A stretch of 64,000 bases of DNA from assembly GCF_014251335.1 (NCBI RefSeq), contig NZ_CP059186.1:62001-126000 (forward strand). Reading direction: 5' to 3'. The translations under genes were made by a program, and so were the position numbers. The stretch's first letter is position 1; each line of letters begins with the position of its first letter. This document shows, piece after piece, positions 17,966-27,833 of this stretch. Origin of the DNA: Blattabacterium cuenoti. Its GTDB lineage: Bacteria; Bacteroidota; Bacteroidia; Flavobacteriales; Blattabacteriaceae. A model generated the notes under the pieces. That model ran no database searches. It worked only from the letters and a program-made list of their open reading frames with translations, and was not told where the DNA came from.

Positions 17966-17989
17966 ATTTTATATTTACTTCTTAACTAA

Positions 17990-19738
17990 CTAATTGATAA
18001 GAATATTACCTTTAGGGTATCTGTAATAATGATGAGAACCAATTTTATTTTTTCTTAATAAACCAATCATAACATTAAAAACTCCTATTCTTCCTAATAA
18101 CATTAAAAGTATTAAAACCAATTTGCTTCCGTTTGATAAACTAGAAGTAATACCTAAAGATAATCCTGCTGTAGAAAAAGCAGAAAATACTTCAAAAGAA
18201 ATAGATAGAATATCTTCTTTTGGATCCATAAAAATTATGAGTAAAATACTCATGTATATAACTATTATAGATAACATAATAATTGAAAAAGATAATCTAA
18301 TAGATTCTGGAGATATTTCTTTCCTTTGTATTTCTAATCTATTTTTTCCTCTAGATAAAGAAATAATATTCATTAATGCTAATGCAAAAGTGCTTGTTTT
18401 TATTCCCCCACCAGTAGAAGCTGGAGAAGCCCCTATCCACATCAATAACATAGTAAAAAAAATAGTAACTGGTGTTAAAAGACTCATATTTAACACATGA
18501 AATCCTGCTGTTCTAGATGTAGCTGAAGAAAAAAATGAAGCAATCCATTTTCCATGAAAAGAATAATGTTCGGAAAGAGAACAATGATATTCACTGATAT
18601 AATAAAAAATTGTTCCAAAAAAAAGCAAAAAAAAAGTTGTTAAGATTACAACTTGTGTATTTAAAGTAACTACATGTGCAGGCTGTCTAAAATCTTCATC
18701 TTTAAAAATTTTTAAAAAATATTTTTTTATAGTCAACCATATATATGTAAAAAAATTAAATAAAATGTTAAAACCTATTCCCCCCAATATTAATAAAAAA
18801 GCAATAATTAATTGAAATAAATAATTAAATCTCACAGATTGTGAATATAATCCTTGACTCAAGGTAGAAAATCCACTATTACAAAAAGCAGATATAGAAT
18901 GAAAAACAGAAAAAAATAAGATACTATCAGATTCTATTGTATTTTTATCTTTAATAGAAAAATAAATTAATAAAGTGCCTATAAATTCTACTGTTAAAGT
19001 AAACATAACTACTTTAACAGCTAAACTAAGAACGTTACTTGTTGTTTTTGTATTTAAAAAATTACTAACAAAAATAGCTTCCTTAAAAGAAAATCCATCT
19101 CTAAAAAAGTAACTAAAAAAAGAAGTTATAGTTAAAATACCTAATCCTCCCAATTCTATTAATATAAGTATGAATATTTTTCCTAAATATGTAAAATCTT
19201 TAGCTGTATCCAATACTACTAATCCTGTCACACATACAGCACTAGTAGAAGTAAACAAAGCATCTATAAATGATATTTTTTTTACTGTAGATGCAGGAAG
19301 CATTAATAAAATAGATCCTAAAAAAGATAAAAATAGAAAACTTATAATGAATATAAAAACAGGATTATGAATTTTAACGTATACTATTCGCATAAAATAA
19401 GTAACACGAATTAGTACATATAAAATTAAACTAATAAGCGTATATATTTTTATATCTTGAGTGGTCCTTTCATTATAAAAAAATGAAATTTTTACAAAAG
19501 TAAAAACAATAGAAAGAATCAATATAAAAAAGGATAAAAAAATCATAGATCTATAACCTTTTTCGATATTTTTATCAAAAAGGATAAATAAGTGTAAAAT
19601 ACTTATTATGAATACAATTCCTAAAAGGATTTCTACATTAAAAAATCGAAAGGGTTTCCATCCTAAAGATAGAATTATATAAATAAATATAATTGGAGTA
19701 AACATATCCAAAAAATTTCGTAATCTAATTTGGATCAT
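17990..19738 (-). CDS. trkH: Potassium channel-like transporter subunit, TrkH/KtrB type
   Basis: This integral membrane protein of 582 residues has four pore-loop repeats with filter-like motifs: AVCVTGL, CNSGFS, RTAGF and STAGLS. An extra set of hydrophobic helices (about residues 10-115) precedes the first repeat, as in some Bacteroidetes members. It takes up potassium using the ion gradient and is gated by the RCK protein encoded downstream. The start ATG at 19736-19738 follows a roughly 600-base stretch without a convincing gene, so its promoter should lie there. The family call is secure; ion coupling cannot be read from sequence. Confidence 0.9.
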   Translation of the reverse strand: MIQIRLRNFLDMFTPIIFIYIILSLGWKPFRFFNVEILLGIVFIISILHLFILFDKNIEKGYRSMIFLSFFILILSIVFTFVKISFFYNERTTQDIKIYTLISLILYVLIRVTYFMRIVYVKIHNPVFIFIISFLFLSFLGSILLMLPASTVKKISFIDALFTSTSAVCVTGLVVLDTAKDFTYLGKIFILILIELGGLGILTITSFFSYFFRDGFSFKEAIFVSNFLNTKTTSNVLSLAVKVVMFTLTVEFIGTLLIYFSIKDKNTIESDSILFFSVFHSISAFCNSGFSTLSQGLYSQSVRFNYLFQLIIAFLLILGGIGFNILFNFFTYIWLTIKKYFLKIFKDEDFRQPAHVVTLNTQVVILTTFFLLFFGTIFYYISEYHCSLSEHYSFHGKWIASFFSSATSRTAGFHVLNMSLLTPVTIFFTMLLMWIGASPASTGGGIKTSTFALALMNIISLSRGKNRLEIQRKEISPESIRLSFSIIMLSIIVIYMSILLIIFMDPKEDILSISFEVFSAFSTAGLSLGITSSLSNGSKLVLILLMLLGRIGVFNVMIGLLRKNKIGSHHYYRYPKGNILIN

Positions 19739-20339
19739 GATTTTCTATGAAATACTTTTTATTTCTTTTAATATGTTTATTACTTTTTTTTAAAAAATTT
19801 TTGCAGCACATTGAAATCTAATTGTAGATTCATAATTAGTTCCAATTTTTATACATTTTTCATCCCAATTACACTCTCTTTAAAAAATTTACGTTTCATA
19901 TTTTCAATTTAGTTTATGAATCATCTATATTTTGAATTATAATATTTTTATAGACTATAAACAACAATAATTCACTGCAATAGGTCATAAACCATTCAAT
20001 ATAAATTTTATATTTTAAATTATTTTATTTAACAATCCTAAATCTAAATATTCTAATCTAGAAAAATAACTTTTTTAGTATAAACATAGTTTTTCAATTT
20101 AGTATTAGTATTTGATATTTTATATTAAAAATTAACCTACGAAAAAATTAGGATAACAATTTTTCTAAAAAACTTAGAAAAATGATTTGATCCTTTTTGT
20201 TGTATAAAAACTTACTATCTAGTAAATAATAAAAACTTGATTGATTGATCATCATTACAAAATGTAACACTAAAAAAATAGTTGGGAAACTATTTATTAT
20301 CTCAATTTTAATAATTTTTTCAAAAAATTATGTTATTTA
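19739..20339. other. 600-base stretch without a convincing gene
   Basis: This is the largest gene-free interval of the window, between the start of trkH and the end of tsaB (both minus). I see no tRNA, SRP RNA, RNase P or tmRNA signature. It holds a terminator-like hairpin (20276-20295), an AT-rich inverted repeat at 20159-20183 (arms of 10 bp), and a short minus-strand open stretch ending at 19790. That stretch reads NWDEKCIKIGTNYESTIRF and could be a remnant of a lost gene. The rest is very AT-rich with stops in all frames, consistent with decayed DNA plus the trkH upstream region. Confidence 0.6.
20276..20295 (-). terminator. Rho-independent terminator candidate for tsaB
   Basis: On the minus strand AAATAGTT and AACTATTT pair over 8 bp around the tetraloop TCCC, and the hairpin runs straight into a T tract. 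It lies 45 bases past the tsaB stop, the right side for termination of that gene. Confidence 0.5.
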
Positions 20340-20999
20340 TTATAAATAAAAAGGAATAAATTTTTCTATATCATAGAATTTTTTTTTACAAAATTCTTTG
20401 TAAGAAATGAGGGCCATGTTCATAGCAGATGGGGTTTTGTATAAACATCTATTTTTACTTATTTTACTTAGAATAGAAAAAAAAAATTTATTATCTATGA
20501 TAGGAATATCTCCTATAATAATAAAATAGATTTTTTCATCTATTGGAAAAGATTTGAAAAAGTCATCATCCAATTTTTTTATCCTAATAGGACTCAGTCT
20601 TTCTTTTGATTCATTAAATAATGAAGTATAAAAAAGATTAGATTTAACATGTATCATGGGAATCAAAAATCCTTTTTTGATGTTTATTTCATAACTCATA
20701 ACTGTCAATGTATCTATAGACAACAAAGGAATATCTAATGCATAACATAATCCTCTAGCAGCCGATGCACCTATTCTCAAAGAAGTATAAGATCCCGGTC
20801 CTTTGCTTACACAAATAGAGTTTAAATCTTGAAAATGAATTCCGGAAATGTTTATAGCATACTGTATGAATGTATGCAATTTTTCTGAATGAGAATATTT
20901 TTTCGAACATTCTTCTACATAAGTTAAACATATTCCATTATTAGCAATACTGACTGAACAATTTTTAGTAGAAGTTTCTATATTTAGTATTAAAGACAT
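20340..20999 (-). CDS. tsaB: tRNA threonylcarbamoyladenosine biosynthesis protein TsaB
   Basis: This is an ASKHA-fold protein of 219 residues. The N-terminus LILNIETSTKNCSVSI and the segment SICVSKGPGSYTSLRIG are diagnostic of TsaB (YeaZ). TsaB dimerises with TsaD, with TsaE assisting, to install t6A at position 37 of ANN-decoding tRNAs in the cytoplasm. The C-terminal half is divergent but complete. It is divergent from nadE with 47 bases between the two starts, so their promoters must lie in that short interval. Confidence 0.9.
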   Translation of the reverse strand: MSLILNIETSTKNCSVSIANNGICLTYVEECSKKYSHSEKLHTFIQYAINISGIHFQDLNSICVSKGPGSYTSLRIGASAARGLCYALDIPLLSIDTLTVMSYEINIKKGFLIPMIHVKSNLFYTSLFNESKERLSPIRIKKLDDDFFKSFPIDEKIYFIIIGDIPIIDNKFFFSILSKISKNRCLYKTPSAMNMALISYKEFCKKKFYDIEKFIPFYL

Positions 21000-21046
21000 A
21001 TTTACATATTATTTATTTATATATGGTATTTAAATAAAATAAAATA

Positions 21047-21826
21047 ATGAAAGAAAAAAAAGTAATTAGATATATTGTTTCATGGCTTAAAGAATATATT
21101 GAAAAGGCTAAATCTAATGGATTTATTATTGGGATATCTGGAGGAATAGATTCTTCAGTAGCATCTTATTTAGTGTCTATGACAAAGTTTCCTACTATCA
21201 TATTGGAAATGCCTATTATGGAAAAAAGAAAAAACTTATTGAGTATAAAACATGCGAATTTTTTGACAAAAAAATTTTCAAACGTACATTATTTAAAAAA
21301 AGATTTATCTAATTTATTTACAGCCTTTTATAATACAACGAATGAGACAGAAAATTCAAAACTTTCTTTAGCGTTAGCTAATGTAAAATCTCGTATTCGT
21401 ATGTTAACTTTATATTATTATGCTAATATTAAAGACTATCTTGTTGTTGGAACTGGAAATAAAGTAGAAGATTTTGGGGTAGGTTTTTTTACAAAATATG
21501 GAGATGGAGGGGTAGATTTACATCCTATAGCTGATTTGACTAAGAGTGAAGTACGTTTTTTAGCTAAAAAATTAAATATTTTTGAAAAAATTCAAAAAGC
21601 AAAGCCAACGGATGGACTTTGGGAAGATCAAAGATCGGATGAAGATCAATTAGGAGCTACTTATAATGAATTAGAATGGGCTATGAAAATGGAAATTATG
21701 AAAGACGATACTTTATCTGAAATAGAATACAAAATTTTGAAAAAATATCAAATTTTGCATAAAAAAAATAGACATAAGATGATTCCTATTCCTATATGTA
21801 AAATTCCTGATGATATTAAAAAATGA
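21047..21826 (+). CDS. nadE: Ammonia-dependent NAD+ synthetase
   Basis: This enzyme amidates nicotinic acid adenine dinucleotide to NAD+ using ATP. The PP-loop SGGIDSS lies near residues 32-38. GTGNKVEDFGVGFFTKYGDG, LHPIADLTKSEVR and KPTDGLWEDQRSDEDQLG are signature stretches. At 259 residues it has no glutaminase domain, so free ammonia is the nitrogen source. That suits a symbiont whose host tissue is ammonia-rich, though this link is inference. Transcribed to the right; folE follows after about 100 bases. Confidence 0.94.
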   Translation: MKEKKVIRYIVSWLKEYIEKAKSNGFIIGISGGIDSSVASYLVSMTKFPTIILEMPIMEKRKNLLSIKHANFLTKKFSNVHYLKKDLSNLFTAFYNTTNETENSKLSLALANVKSRIRMLTLYYYANIKDYLVVGTGNKVEDFGVGFFTKYGDGGVDLHPIADLTKSEVRFLAKKLNIFEKIQKAKPTDGLWEDQRSDEDQLGATYNELEWAMKMEIMKDDTLSEIEYKILKKYQILHKKNRHKMIPIPICKIPDDIKK

Positions 21827-21889
21827 AAATTTTTGTTTATTTGTATAAATCAATATAAAATAAAATAGATTATAACAGAATCGTTTTCG

Positions 21890-21897
21890 TAATTTTG
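21890..21897 (+). promoter_or_regulatory. Possible Bacteroidetes -7 promoter element before folE
   Basis: TAATTTTG fits the Bacteroidetes -7 consensus TAnnTTTG and lies about 33 bases before the folE ATG at 21930. No good -33 TTTG partner is visible at the usual distance, and such octamers arise often in AT-rich DNA. Confidence 0.3.
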
Positions 21898-21929
21898 TTT
21901 TTCATGGATTAAGTTTATTCTATGTATGT

Positions 21930-22631
21930 ATGATGGAAGAAAAATATAAAAAAATTTTAAAAGAAGAAAAATTGACTCAAAAATATAATTCTATTTTTAA
22001 TCATTCAATTAATACAGATAATACAGACCAAACTCTACAGAACAATGTTTTATTTATGACTGATGAAGAAAAAATTGAGAAAATAAAAAAACATTTTTTT
22101 CAAATTATGAAAATTTTAGGTTTAGATATGAATGATGATAGTTTACGAAAAACACCTAAACGAGTAGCAAAAATGTTTATACAAGAAATATTTAGTGGTC
22201 TTAACCCAAAGAATTTTCCTAATTTTTCTATTTTCGAGAATAAATATAAATATAATCAAATGTTAATAGAAAAAAATATAACAGTTTATTCCACTTGTGA
22301 ACATCATTTTCTTCCTATTGTAGGAAAAGCTCATGTAGGTTATATTTCTAATGGGAAGGTTGTAGGGCTTTCGAAAATCAATAGAGTTGTAAATTTTTAT
22401 GCAAAAAGACCACAAGTTCAAGAACGTTTAACTATGCAAATTGTTAAATCTTTACAAAAAATGCTAGAAACACAAGATGTTGCTTGTGTTATAGAAGCAA
22501 AACATTTGTGCGTAAATTCTCGTGGAATTAGAGATATAGACAGTACTACTGTTACTACTGAGTTAATAGGATCCTTTAAAAATAATTCCGAGATTCGGAA
22601 AGAATTTTTACATCATATTGGAATTTCTTAA
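21930..22631 (+). CDS. folE: GTP cyclohydrolase I
   Basis: This enzyme converts GTP to dihydroneopterin triphosphate, the first step of tetrahydrofolate (and pterin) synthesis. The zinc and active-site motifs are present: STCEHHFLPIVGKAHVGYI and, later, AKHLCVNSRGIRDIDS. The core is complete and follows an N-terminal extension of about 55 residues. Two tandem ATGs (21930, 21933) are possible starts. The stop is immediately followed by the cysS ATG with no spacer, so the two genes are probably translationally coupled. Confidence 0.94.
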   Translation: MMEEKYKKILKEEKLTQKYNSIFNHSINTDNTDQTLQNNVLFMTDEEKIEKIKKHFFQIMKILGLDMNDDSLRKTPKRVAKMFIQEIFSGLNPKNFPNFSIFENKYKYNQMLIEKNITVYSTCEHHFLPIVGKAHVGYISNGKVVGLSKINRVVNFYAKRPQVQERLTMQIVKSLQKMLETQDVACVIEAKHLCVNSRGIRDIDSTTVTTELIGSFKNNSEIRKEFLHHIGIS

Positions 22632-24119
22632 ATGAAAAAAATGAAGGAAAAAAATTTTCAAGATAAAAATCGAAATCATCTAAAAATATATAATTCATTA
22701 ACAGGAAAAAAAGAATTTTTTCAGCCTATTAATAAGGAATACGTAGGAATTTATGTATGTGGCCCCACAGTTTATAACCACTTACATTTGGGGAATTGTA
22801 GAACTTTTATATCATTTGATATTGTTTTTCGTTATTTAAAACATTTGGGATATAAAGTTCGTTATGTGAGAAATATTACTGATGTTGGGCATTTAGAAAA
22901 TGAAAATTACGATGCAGAAGATAAAATTTATAAAAAATCTCGCATAGAAGGCCTTGAACCTATGGAAATAGTTCAAAAATACACTCTTTCCTTTCACAAT
23001 TTATTAAAGATTTTAAATGTATTACCTCCAAGCATCGAACCTACAGCAACAGGTCATATAATAGAACAAATAGATATGATTCAAGAATTAATTAAAAAAA
23101 AATTAGCATACGAAATAAATGGATCTGTATATTTTGATTTAAAAGAATATAGAAAATTATATCCTTATGGTGTGATTAGTAAAAATAAAATTGATAAACT
23201 TTCTCATAACAAATTAGAATTCTTGGATGAAAAACGTGGATATCAAGATTTTTCTCTTTGGAAAAGAGCTTATGATCGTCATATTATGAATTGGAATTCT
23301 CCATGGGGAAAGGGTTTTCCAGGGTGGCATATAGAATGTACTACTATGAGTACAAAATATTTAGGAGATACTTTTGATATCCATGGTGGAGGAATAGATC
23401 TAAAATTTCCTCATCATGAATGCGAATTAGCACAAGCGATAGGGGTTTATGATAAAAGTAATTTTGCACATTATTGGATGCATGCTAATATGTTAACTTT
23501 AAATGGAAAAAAAATGAGCAAATCTACAGGAAATTTTTTGGAATTAAAAGATGTTATTCTCGATAAAATTTGTGGAAAATCTTTTCTTCCTAGTATTTTT
23601 AGATTTTACATTTTACAATCTCATTATAGAAATGTTATGAATTTTTCCAATAAAGGACTTATGGATGCTGAAAAAGGATATCATCGAATAATGAAAGCAA
23701 TAGATATATTAAGAAATTTGGAAACTCAAACATCCAAAAAAACATTAAAAGATAACAATATTTTTAATGTTTATCATTGGATAAATATTTGTTATCAAGC
23801 GATTAATGATGATTTTAATATTCCTTTATTAATTACTTACTTATTTCAAGCTTCTATATATATTATTAGTAATTCTGTTCATGATATATATCATATTAAT
23901 CTATTAAAAAAATATATGATTTATTTTGTTTTTGATATTTTAGGAATTCAAGAAATCAATCATGATGAAGAAAGTTCTAAAACTTTAAAAATACTTGTAG
24001 AGAGATTAATCAAATTTCGTATAAAAGTAAGAAAAGAAAAAAATTGGATCATTTCAGATAAAATAAGACAAGAGCTTTCTCACATAGGAATTTCATTACA
24101 TGATGAAAAAACATTATAA
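22632..24119 (+). CDS. cysS: Cysteinyl-tRNA synthetase
   Basis: This class I synthetase charges tRNA-Cys. Its signature HIGH motif appears as HLGNCRTF after the zinc-site CGPTVYN, and KMSKSTGNF is the KMSKS loop. Further zinc ligands are in WHIECTTMS and HHECELAQ. Length 495 is standard, with a complete C-terminal anticodon-binding region. It begins directly after the folE stop. A later in-frame ATG (22641) is a possible alternative start; the conserved core begins near YNSLTGKKE. Confidence 0.95.
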   Translation: MKKMKEKNFQDKNRNHLKIYNSLTGKKEFFQPINKEYVGIYVCGPTVYNHLHLGNCRTFISFDIVFRYLKHLGYKVRYVRNITDVGHLENENYDAEDKIYKKSRIEGLEPMEIVQKYTLSFHNLLKILNVLPPSIEPTATGHIIEQIDMIQELIKKKLAYEINGSVYFDLKEYRKLYPYGVISKNKIDKLSHNKLEFLDEKRGYQDFSLWKRAYDRHIMNWNSPWGKGFPGWHIECTTMSTKYLGDTFDIHGGGIDLKFPHHECELAQAIGVYDKSNFAHYWMHANMLTLNGKKMSKSTGNFLELKDVILDKICGKSFLPSIFRFYILQSHYRNVMNFSNKGLMDAEKGYHRIMKAIDILRNLETQTSKKTLKDNNIFNVYHWINICYQAINDDFNIPLLITYLFQASIYIISNSVHDIYHINLLKKYMIYFVFDILGIQEINHDEESSKTLKILVERLIKFRIKVRKEKNWIISDKIRQELSHIGISLHDEKTL

Positions 24120-24143
24120 TTCCACTTATTTTTTTATTTTTTT

Positions 24144-25289
24144 TTATTTTAAGGCTTGATCAAGGTCCTCAATAAGATCTTCTACATTTTCTATACCAAG
24201 AGATAAACGAATGAGAGAATCTTCTATTCCTGCATTAATTCTTACTTCTAAAGGAGTAGATTTATGAGTCATAGTTGCTGGATGACAAATTAAACTTTTT
24301 GTCCCCCCCAAACTTTCTGCTAACTTAAATACTTTCGTGGAAGTTACTACTTTTTTCGCTGATTCTATTGTATTTTTTTTAAGACTAAAAGATACAATTC
24401 CTCCAAAATATCGTTGTTGTTTTACTGCAATAAAATGATTTTTATGATGAGATAACCCAGGATAATAGACTTTATCTATTTCATAATTTTTTTCATTTTT
24501 TAAAAAAGAAGCAATTTGAAATGCATTTTGAGATTGTTTTTTGATACGTAAATATAATGTTTGACTTCCTCTTATAGTTAACCAAGAATCAATAGGAGAT
24601 AGAACTCCTCCAGTTGCGTTTTGTATATATTTCAATTTTTCATATAAATCTGTATTTCTTACAGTGATTAATCCAGCTAACACATCTGAATGTCCTGCTA
24701 AATATTTAGTAGCACTATGAACTACTATATCTGATCCTAATTTCAAAGGATTTTGAATAGCGGGAGAAGCGAAAGTATTATCTACAACAACTAAAATATT
24801 TGGATTCTTTTTTTTAGATTGTTTGCTAATAAATTCTATATCAGATATTTTTAAGGTAGGATTGGTAGGGGATTCCAGCCAAACTAATTTTGTACGATCA
24901 GAAATAGCGGAAATAGTTTTTTCCGCATCTGTTGTATCTACAAATTTAGTATTAATCCCTAATTTTTTATACAAATTTAATAAACGAAATGTTCCTCCAT
25001 AAATGTCATCTACTGCTACTATTTCGTCTTCATATTCTAGCAATTTTAAAACAGCATCTACAGATGCTAATCCAGAAGAAAATGCTAAACTAGCATAGCC
25101 GTATTCCAAATTAGTTATTAAATTTTCTAGTATTTTTCTCGTAGGATTATTGGTTCTAGTATAATCAAATCCTTTATGAACACCAGGAGCTTCTTGTACG
25201 TAAGTTGAAGTTTGGTATATTGGTGTAGATATTGCTCCTGTCAGAGGATCAGATAAAATGTTTTGAATAAGCTTTGTTTCTTCCTTCAT
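24144..25289 (-). CDS. Cystathionine gamma-synthase / gamma-lyase family PLP enzyme
   Basis: This trans-sulfuration PLP enzyme has 381 residues. The PLP lysine is in SATKYLAGHSDVLAG, with VVVDNTFASPAIQNP before it, AFSSGLASVDAVL for the cofactor phosphate, and GGTKSLICHPATMTH near the C-terminus. Family members either make cystathionine from an activated homoserine and cysteine, or cleave cystathionine to cysteine, and sequence alone does not settle which. In a symbiont a gamma-lyase role (cysteine supply) or a gamma-synthase role (methionine pathway) is equally arguable. It converges with cysS and diverges from atpB. Confidence 0.88.
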   Translation of the reverse strand: MKEETKLIQNILSDPLTGAISTPIYQTSTYVQEAPGVHKGFDYTRTNNPTRKILENLITNLEYGYASLAFSSGLASVDAVLKLLEYEDEIVAVDDIYGGTFRLLNLYKKLGINTKFVDTTDAEKTISAISDRTKLVWLESPTNPTLKISDIEFISKQSKKKNPNILVVVDNTFASPAIQNPLKLGSDIVVHSATKYLAGHSDVLAGLITVRNTDLYEKLKYIQNATGGVLSPIDSWLTIRGSQTLYLRIKKQSQNAFQIASFLKNEKNYEIDKVYYPGLSHHKNHFIAVKQQRYFGGIVSFSLKKNTIESAKKVVTSTKVFKLAESLGGTKSLICHPATMTHKSTPLEVRINAGIEDSLIRLSLGIENVEDLIEDLDQALK

Positions 25290-25398
25290 CGTTTTAATTA
25301 TAAAATTTCATTATTGTATGCAAATGTACTAAAAATGAAAATACAATTTTTTGAAAAAATTTTTTTCTGTAAAAACAACTTTTTTTTTGGAAAAAATA

Positions 25399-25406
25399 TA
25401 AATTTG
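25399..25406 (+). promoter_or_regulatory. Possible -7 promoter element before the ATP synthase operon
   Basis: TAAATTTG matches TAnnTTTG and lies 26 bases before the atpB ATG at 25432, within the 142-base gap between divergent genes. A -33 TTTG at the proper distance is lacking, so this is tentative. Confidence 0.35.
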
Positions 25407-25431
25407 TCTCCTATTTTTCGATTTTCAGTAA

Positions 25432-26508
25432 ATGATTTCAAAAAAAATAATATATTTTTTATTCTTTTTTTTATTTTTATTTTTTGAATCTTCTGCTTAT
25501 AATCAAAAAAAGAATAAAAAAAGTGAAAATAAAAATCAAGAAAATATAGCTAATATTATTTTGGATCATGTAAGTGATTCTCATGAATGGCATGTTGCAG
25601 GTACTCACAATCATGGAATTATTTTTTCTTTACCAGTTATTTTATGGAATACTGGACTAGAAATTTTTTCTTCCTCTAAATTTTCATGTCATCATGTAGT
25701 AAAAGGAAAATATGGATATTATAAAATGTTTCGAGAAAAAATATATAAGACTAATTCTCTTGGATTATTATATATAGATCCTAAAGGGATTCCAAAAAAT
25801 GATAAACCTTGGGATTTTTCTGTTACAAAAAATGTGGTATCTATTTTTATATCCTATTTTTTGTTGTCTTATATTTTTATAAAAATGAAACGTAGTTATA
25901 TTAATTATCAAACTAAATGGAGTTTAGGAATTGTTTTAGAATTCCTAATTTTATTTATACGGGATGAAGTTGCAATTCCTAATATTGGAAATAAAAAATA
26001 TAAAATTTTTCTTCCTTTTTTGTTAACATCCTTTTTTTTTATATTGATTAACAATTTACTAGGTATTATTCCAGGATTTCCAAATGTAACAGGAAATATT
26101 AATATTACATTAATGTTAGCTATTATGACTTTTATTGTTAGTAATATAAATGCAAATACAAATTATTGGAAACATATTTTTTGGATGCCAGGAGTTCCAA
26201 TGGGAATTAGATTATTATTAGCTCCTATCGAATTTATTGGAGTTTTTATACGTCCACTAACTTTATGTATTCGTTTGTTTGCTAATATTACTGCCGGACA
26301 CATAATTATTTTAAGTTTTATTTGTCTCATTTTTATTTTCAAAAGTTTTTTTATAGCTGGTTTCTCCATAATTTTCGGTTTTTTTATTTCTATGTTAGAA
26401 ATTATGGTAGCCTTCTTACAAGCTTTTATTTTTACAACTTTGTCTGCCTTACTTATAGGAATGGCTGTTAAAAATTATGACCATGATCATGACAATAAAA
26501 CGCATTAA
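25432..26508 (+). CDS. atpB: F1Fo ATP synthase subunit a
   Basis: This membrane subunit forms the proton half-channels beside the c-ring. A signal-like N-terminus (IIYFLFFFLFLFFESSA) and a soluble region of about 100 residues precede the helices, as in other Bacteroidetes. The key Arg lies in the stretch FIRPLTLCIRLFANITAGH, and NLLGIIPGFPNVTGNINIT is also conserved. The protein ends in DHDHDNKTH. It is the first gene of atpBEFHAG; atpD and atpC are not in the cluster, as is usual in this phylum. atpE starts 12 bases later. Confidence 0.94.
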   Translation: MISKKIIYFLFFFLFLFFESSAYNQKKNKKSENKNQENIANIILDHVSDSHEWHVAGTHNHGIIFSLPVILWNTGLEIFSSSKFSCHHVVKGKYGYYKMFREKIYKTNSLGLLYIDPKGIPKNDKPWDFSVTKNVVSIFISYFLLSYIFIKMKRSYINYQTKWSLGIVLEFLILFIRDEVAIPNIGNKKYKIFLPFLLTSFFFILINNLLGIIPGFPNVTGNINITLMLAIMTFIVSNINANTNYWKHIFWMPGVPMGIRLLLAPIEFIGVFIRPLTLCIRLFANITAGHIIILSFICLIFIFKSFFIAGFSIIFGFFISMLEIMVAFLQAFIFTTLSALLIGMAVKNYDHDHDNKTH

Positions 26509-26748
<240 letters not shown>

Positions 26749-26758
26749 AAAAATACTA

Positions 26759-27247
26759 ATGGATTTAGTAACTCCTTCTATTGGACTAATTTTTTGGCAT
26801 ACTATAATATTCATAATACTCATGCTTTTTCTTTCAAAATTTGCTTGGAAGCCAATAATGAATTTTATAGAACAAAGAGAGGAAAAAATTAAAGTTTCTG
26901 TTGAAAAAGCTGATCAAATGAAAAAAAAATTAAAAGATATAGAAGATAAAAAAAATAGAATTTTAAAGGAAACTCATGTGAAAAGAGACATGATCTTGAA
27001 AGAAGCAATTCAAATTAGAGAAAAAATAAAAATAAAAGCTAAAGAGGAAGGAATGATAGAAAAAATTAAAATTATAGAAGAAACAAAAAAAAATATTCAA
27101 ATAGAAAAAGAAGTAGAATACCACAAGTTTAAGAAAAAAATAGGTAATATTTCTATTCTTATAGCCAAAAAAATATTAAAAAAAGAGTTAGATCAAACTG
27201 ATAAACAAGATAAATTTATAAAAGAATTAGTAGATAGATTGTACTAA
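26759..27247 (+). CDS. atpF: F1Fo ATP synthase subunit b
   Basis: This peripheral-stalk subunit has 162 residues. One N-terminal membrane helix (IGLIFWHTIIFIILMLFLS) is followed by KFAWKPIMNFIEQREEKI and a long charged coiled coil rich in Lys, Glu and Ile. That is the expected architecture. It anchors the F1 head through the delta subunit encoded next. Lysine-rich drift in the coiled coil reflects the AT-rich base composition. Confidence 0.93.
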   Translation: MDLVTPSIGLIFWHTIIFIILMLFLSKFAWKPIMNFIEQREEKIKVSVEKADQMKKKLKDIEDKKNRILKETHVKRDMILKEAIQIREKIKIKAKEEGMIEKIKIIEETKKNIQIEKEVEYHKFKKKIGNISILIAKKILKKELDQTDKQDKFIKELVDRLY

Positions 27248-27258
27248 TTTTAGTAAAA

Positions 27259-27804
27259 ATGTTTTCAAATAAAAAAATCATTCAACATTACGCTAGAGTT
27301 TTTTTTGAGTATTCTATTATGAATATGAGTAATAGTAGATTTTTTTATCATAAAATCAAAAAAATATCTTTTTTATTAGAAAATAATATAGATTTAAACA
27401 ATATTTTAAATACTTATTTATTAAATAGAGAAAAAAAAATAGAAATTATCAAAAAAATATTTTATAATTTTGATATTTTTATTTTTCAATTTATTAAACT
27501 CTTAATTCTAAGAAAAAGAGAACCTCTTTTAAAAAAAATTTTTTTAGAATATCAAAAAATATACGAAGAAGATAAAAAAGGATTTATAAAATCTATTGTA
27601 ATCTCTGCTTATCCTTTGAGTAAGGATACACAAGAAATAATTGCATATAAAATAATATCTAATAATAAAAAAAAATTTAATATCATTAATAAAATTGATA
27701 AATCTATTATTGGAGGTTTTATATTCCGTGTAGGATATAAAGAATGGAATTTTAGCATTAAAAAACAATTGTTACATATTAGAAAAACATTTCATAATAA
27801 ATAA
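27259..27804 (+). CDS. atpH: F1Fo ATP synthase subunit delta
   Basis: This 181-residue protein connects the peripheral stalk to the top of F1. The N-terminal helical domain ([14 protein letters not shown], then [20 protein letters not shown]) and the C-terminal segment [13 protein letters not shown] fit the family despite weak conservation overall. Position between atpF and atpA makes the call secure. Confidence 0.92.
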   Translation: MFSNKKIIQHYARVFFEYSIMNMSNSRFFYHKIKKISFLLENNIDLNNILNTYLLNREKKIEIIKKIFYNFDIFIFQFIKLLILRKREPLLKKIFLEYQKIYEEDKKGFIKSIVISAYPLSKDTQEIIAYKIISNNKKKFNIINKIDKSIIGGFIFRVGYKEWNFSIKKQLLHIRKTFHNK

Positions 27805-27833
27805 TTAATAAAAATAAAAGATTTTATTTTCAT

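Noticed and set aside
19740..20339. Search for SRP RNA, RNase P RNA, tmRNA or rRNA in the gene-free interval
   Set aside because: No conserved core motif of these RNAs was seen and the sequence is too AT-rich for a typical structured RNA.
25263..25487. Open frame of 74 codons across the gap before atpB
   Set aside because: Low-complexity Phe/Lys/Asn composition, overlap with atpB in another frame and no family resemblance mark it as chance.
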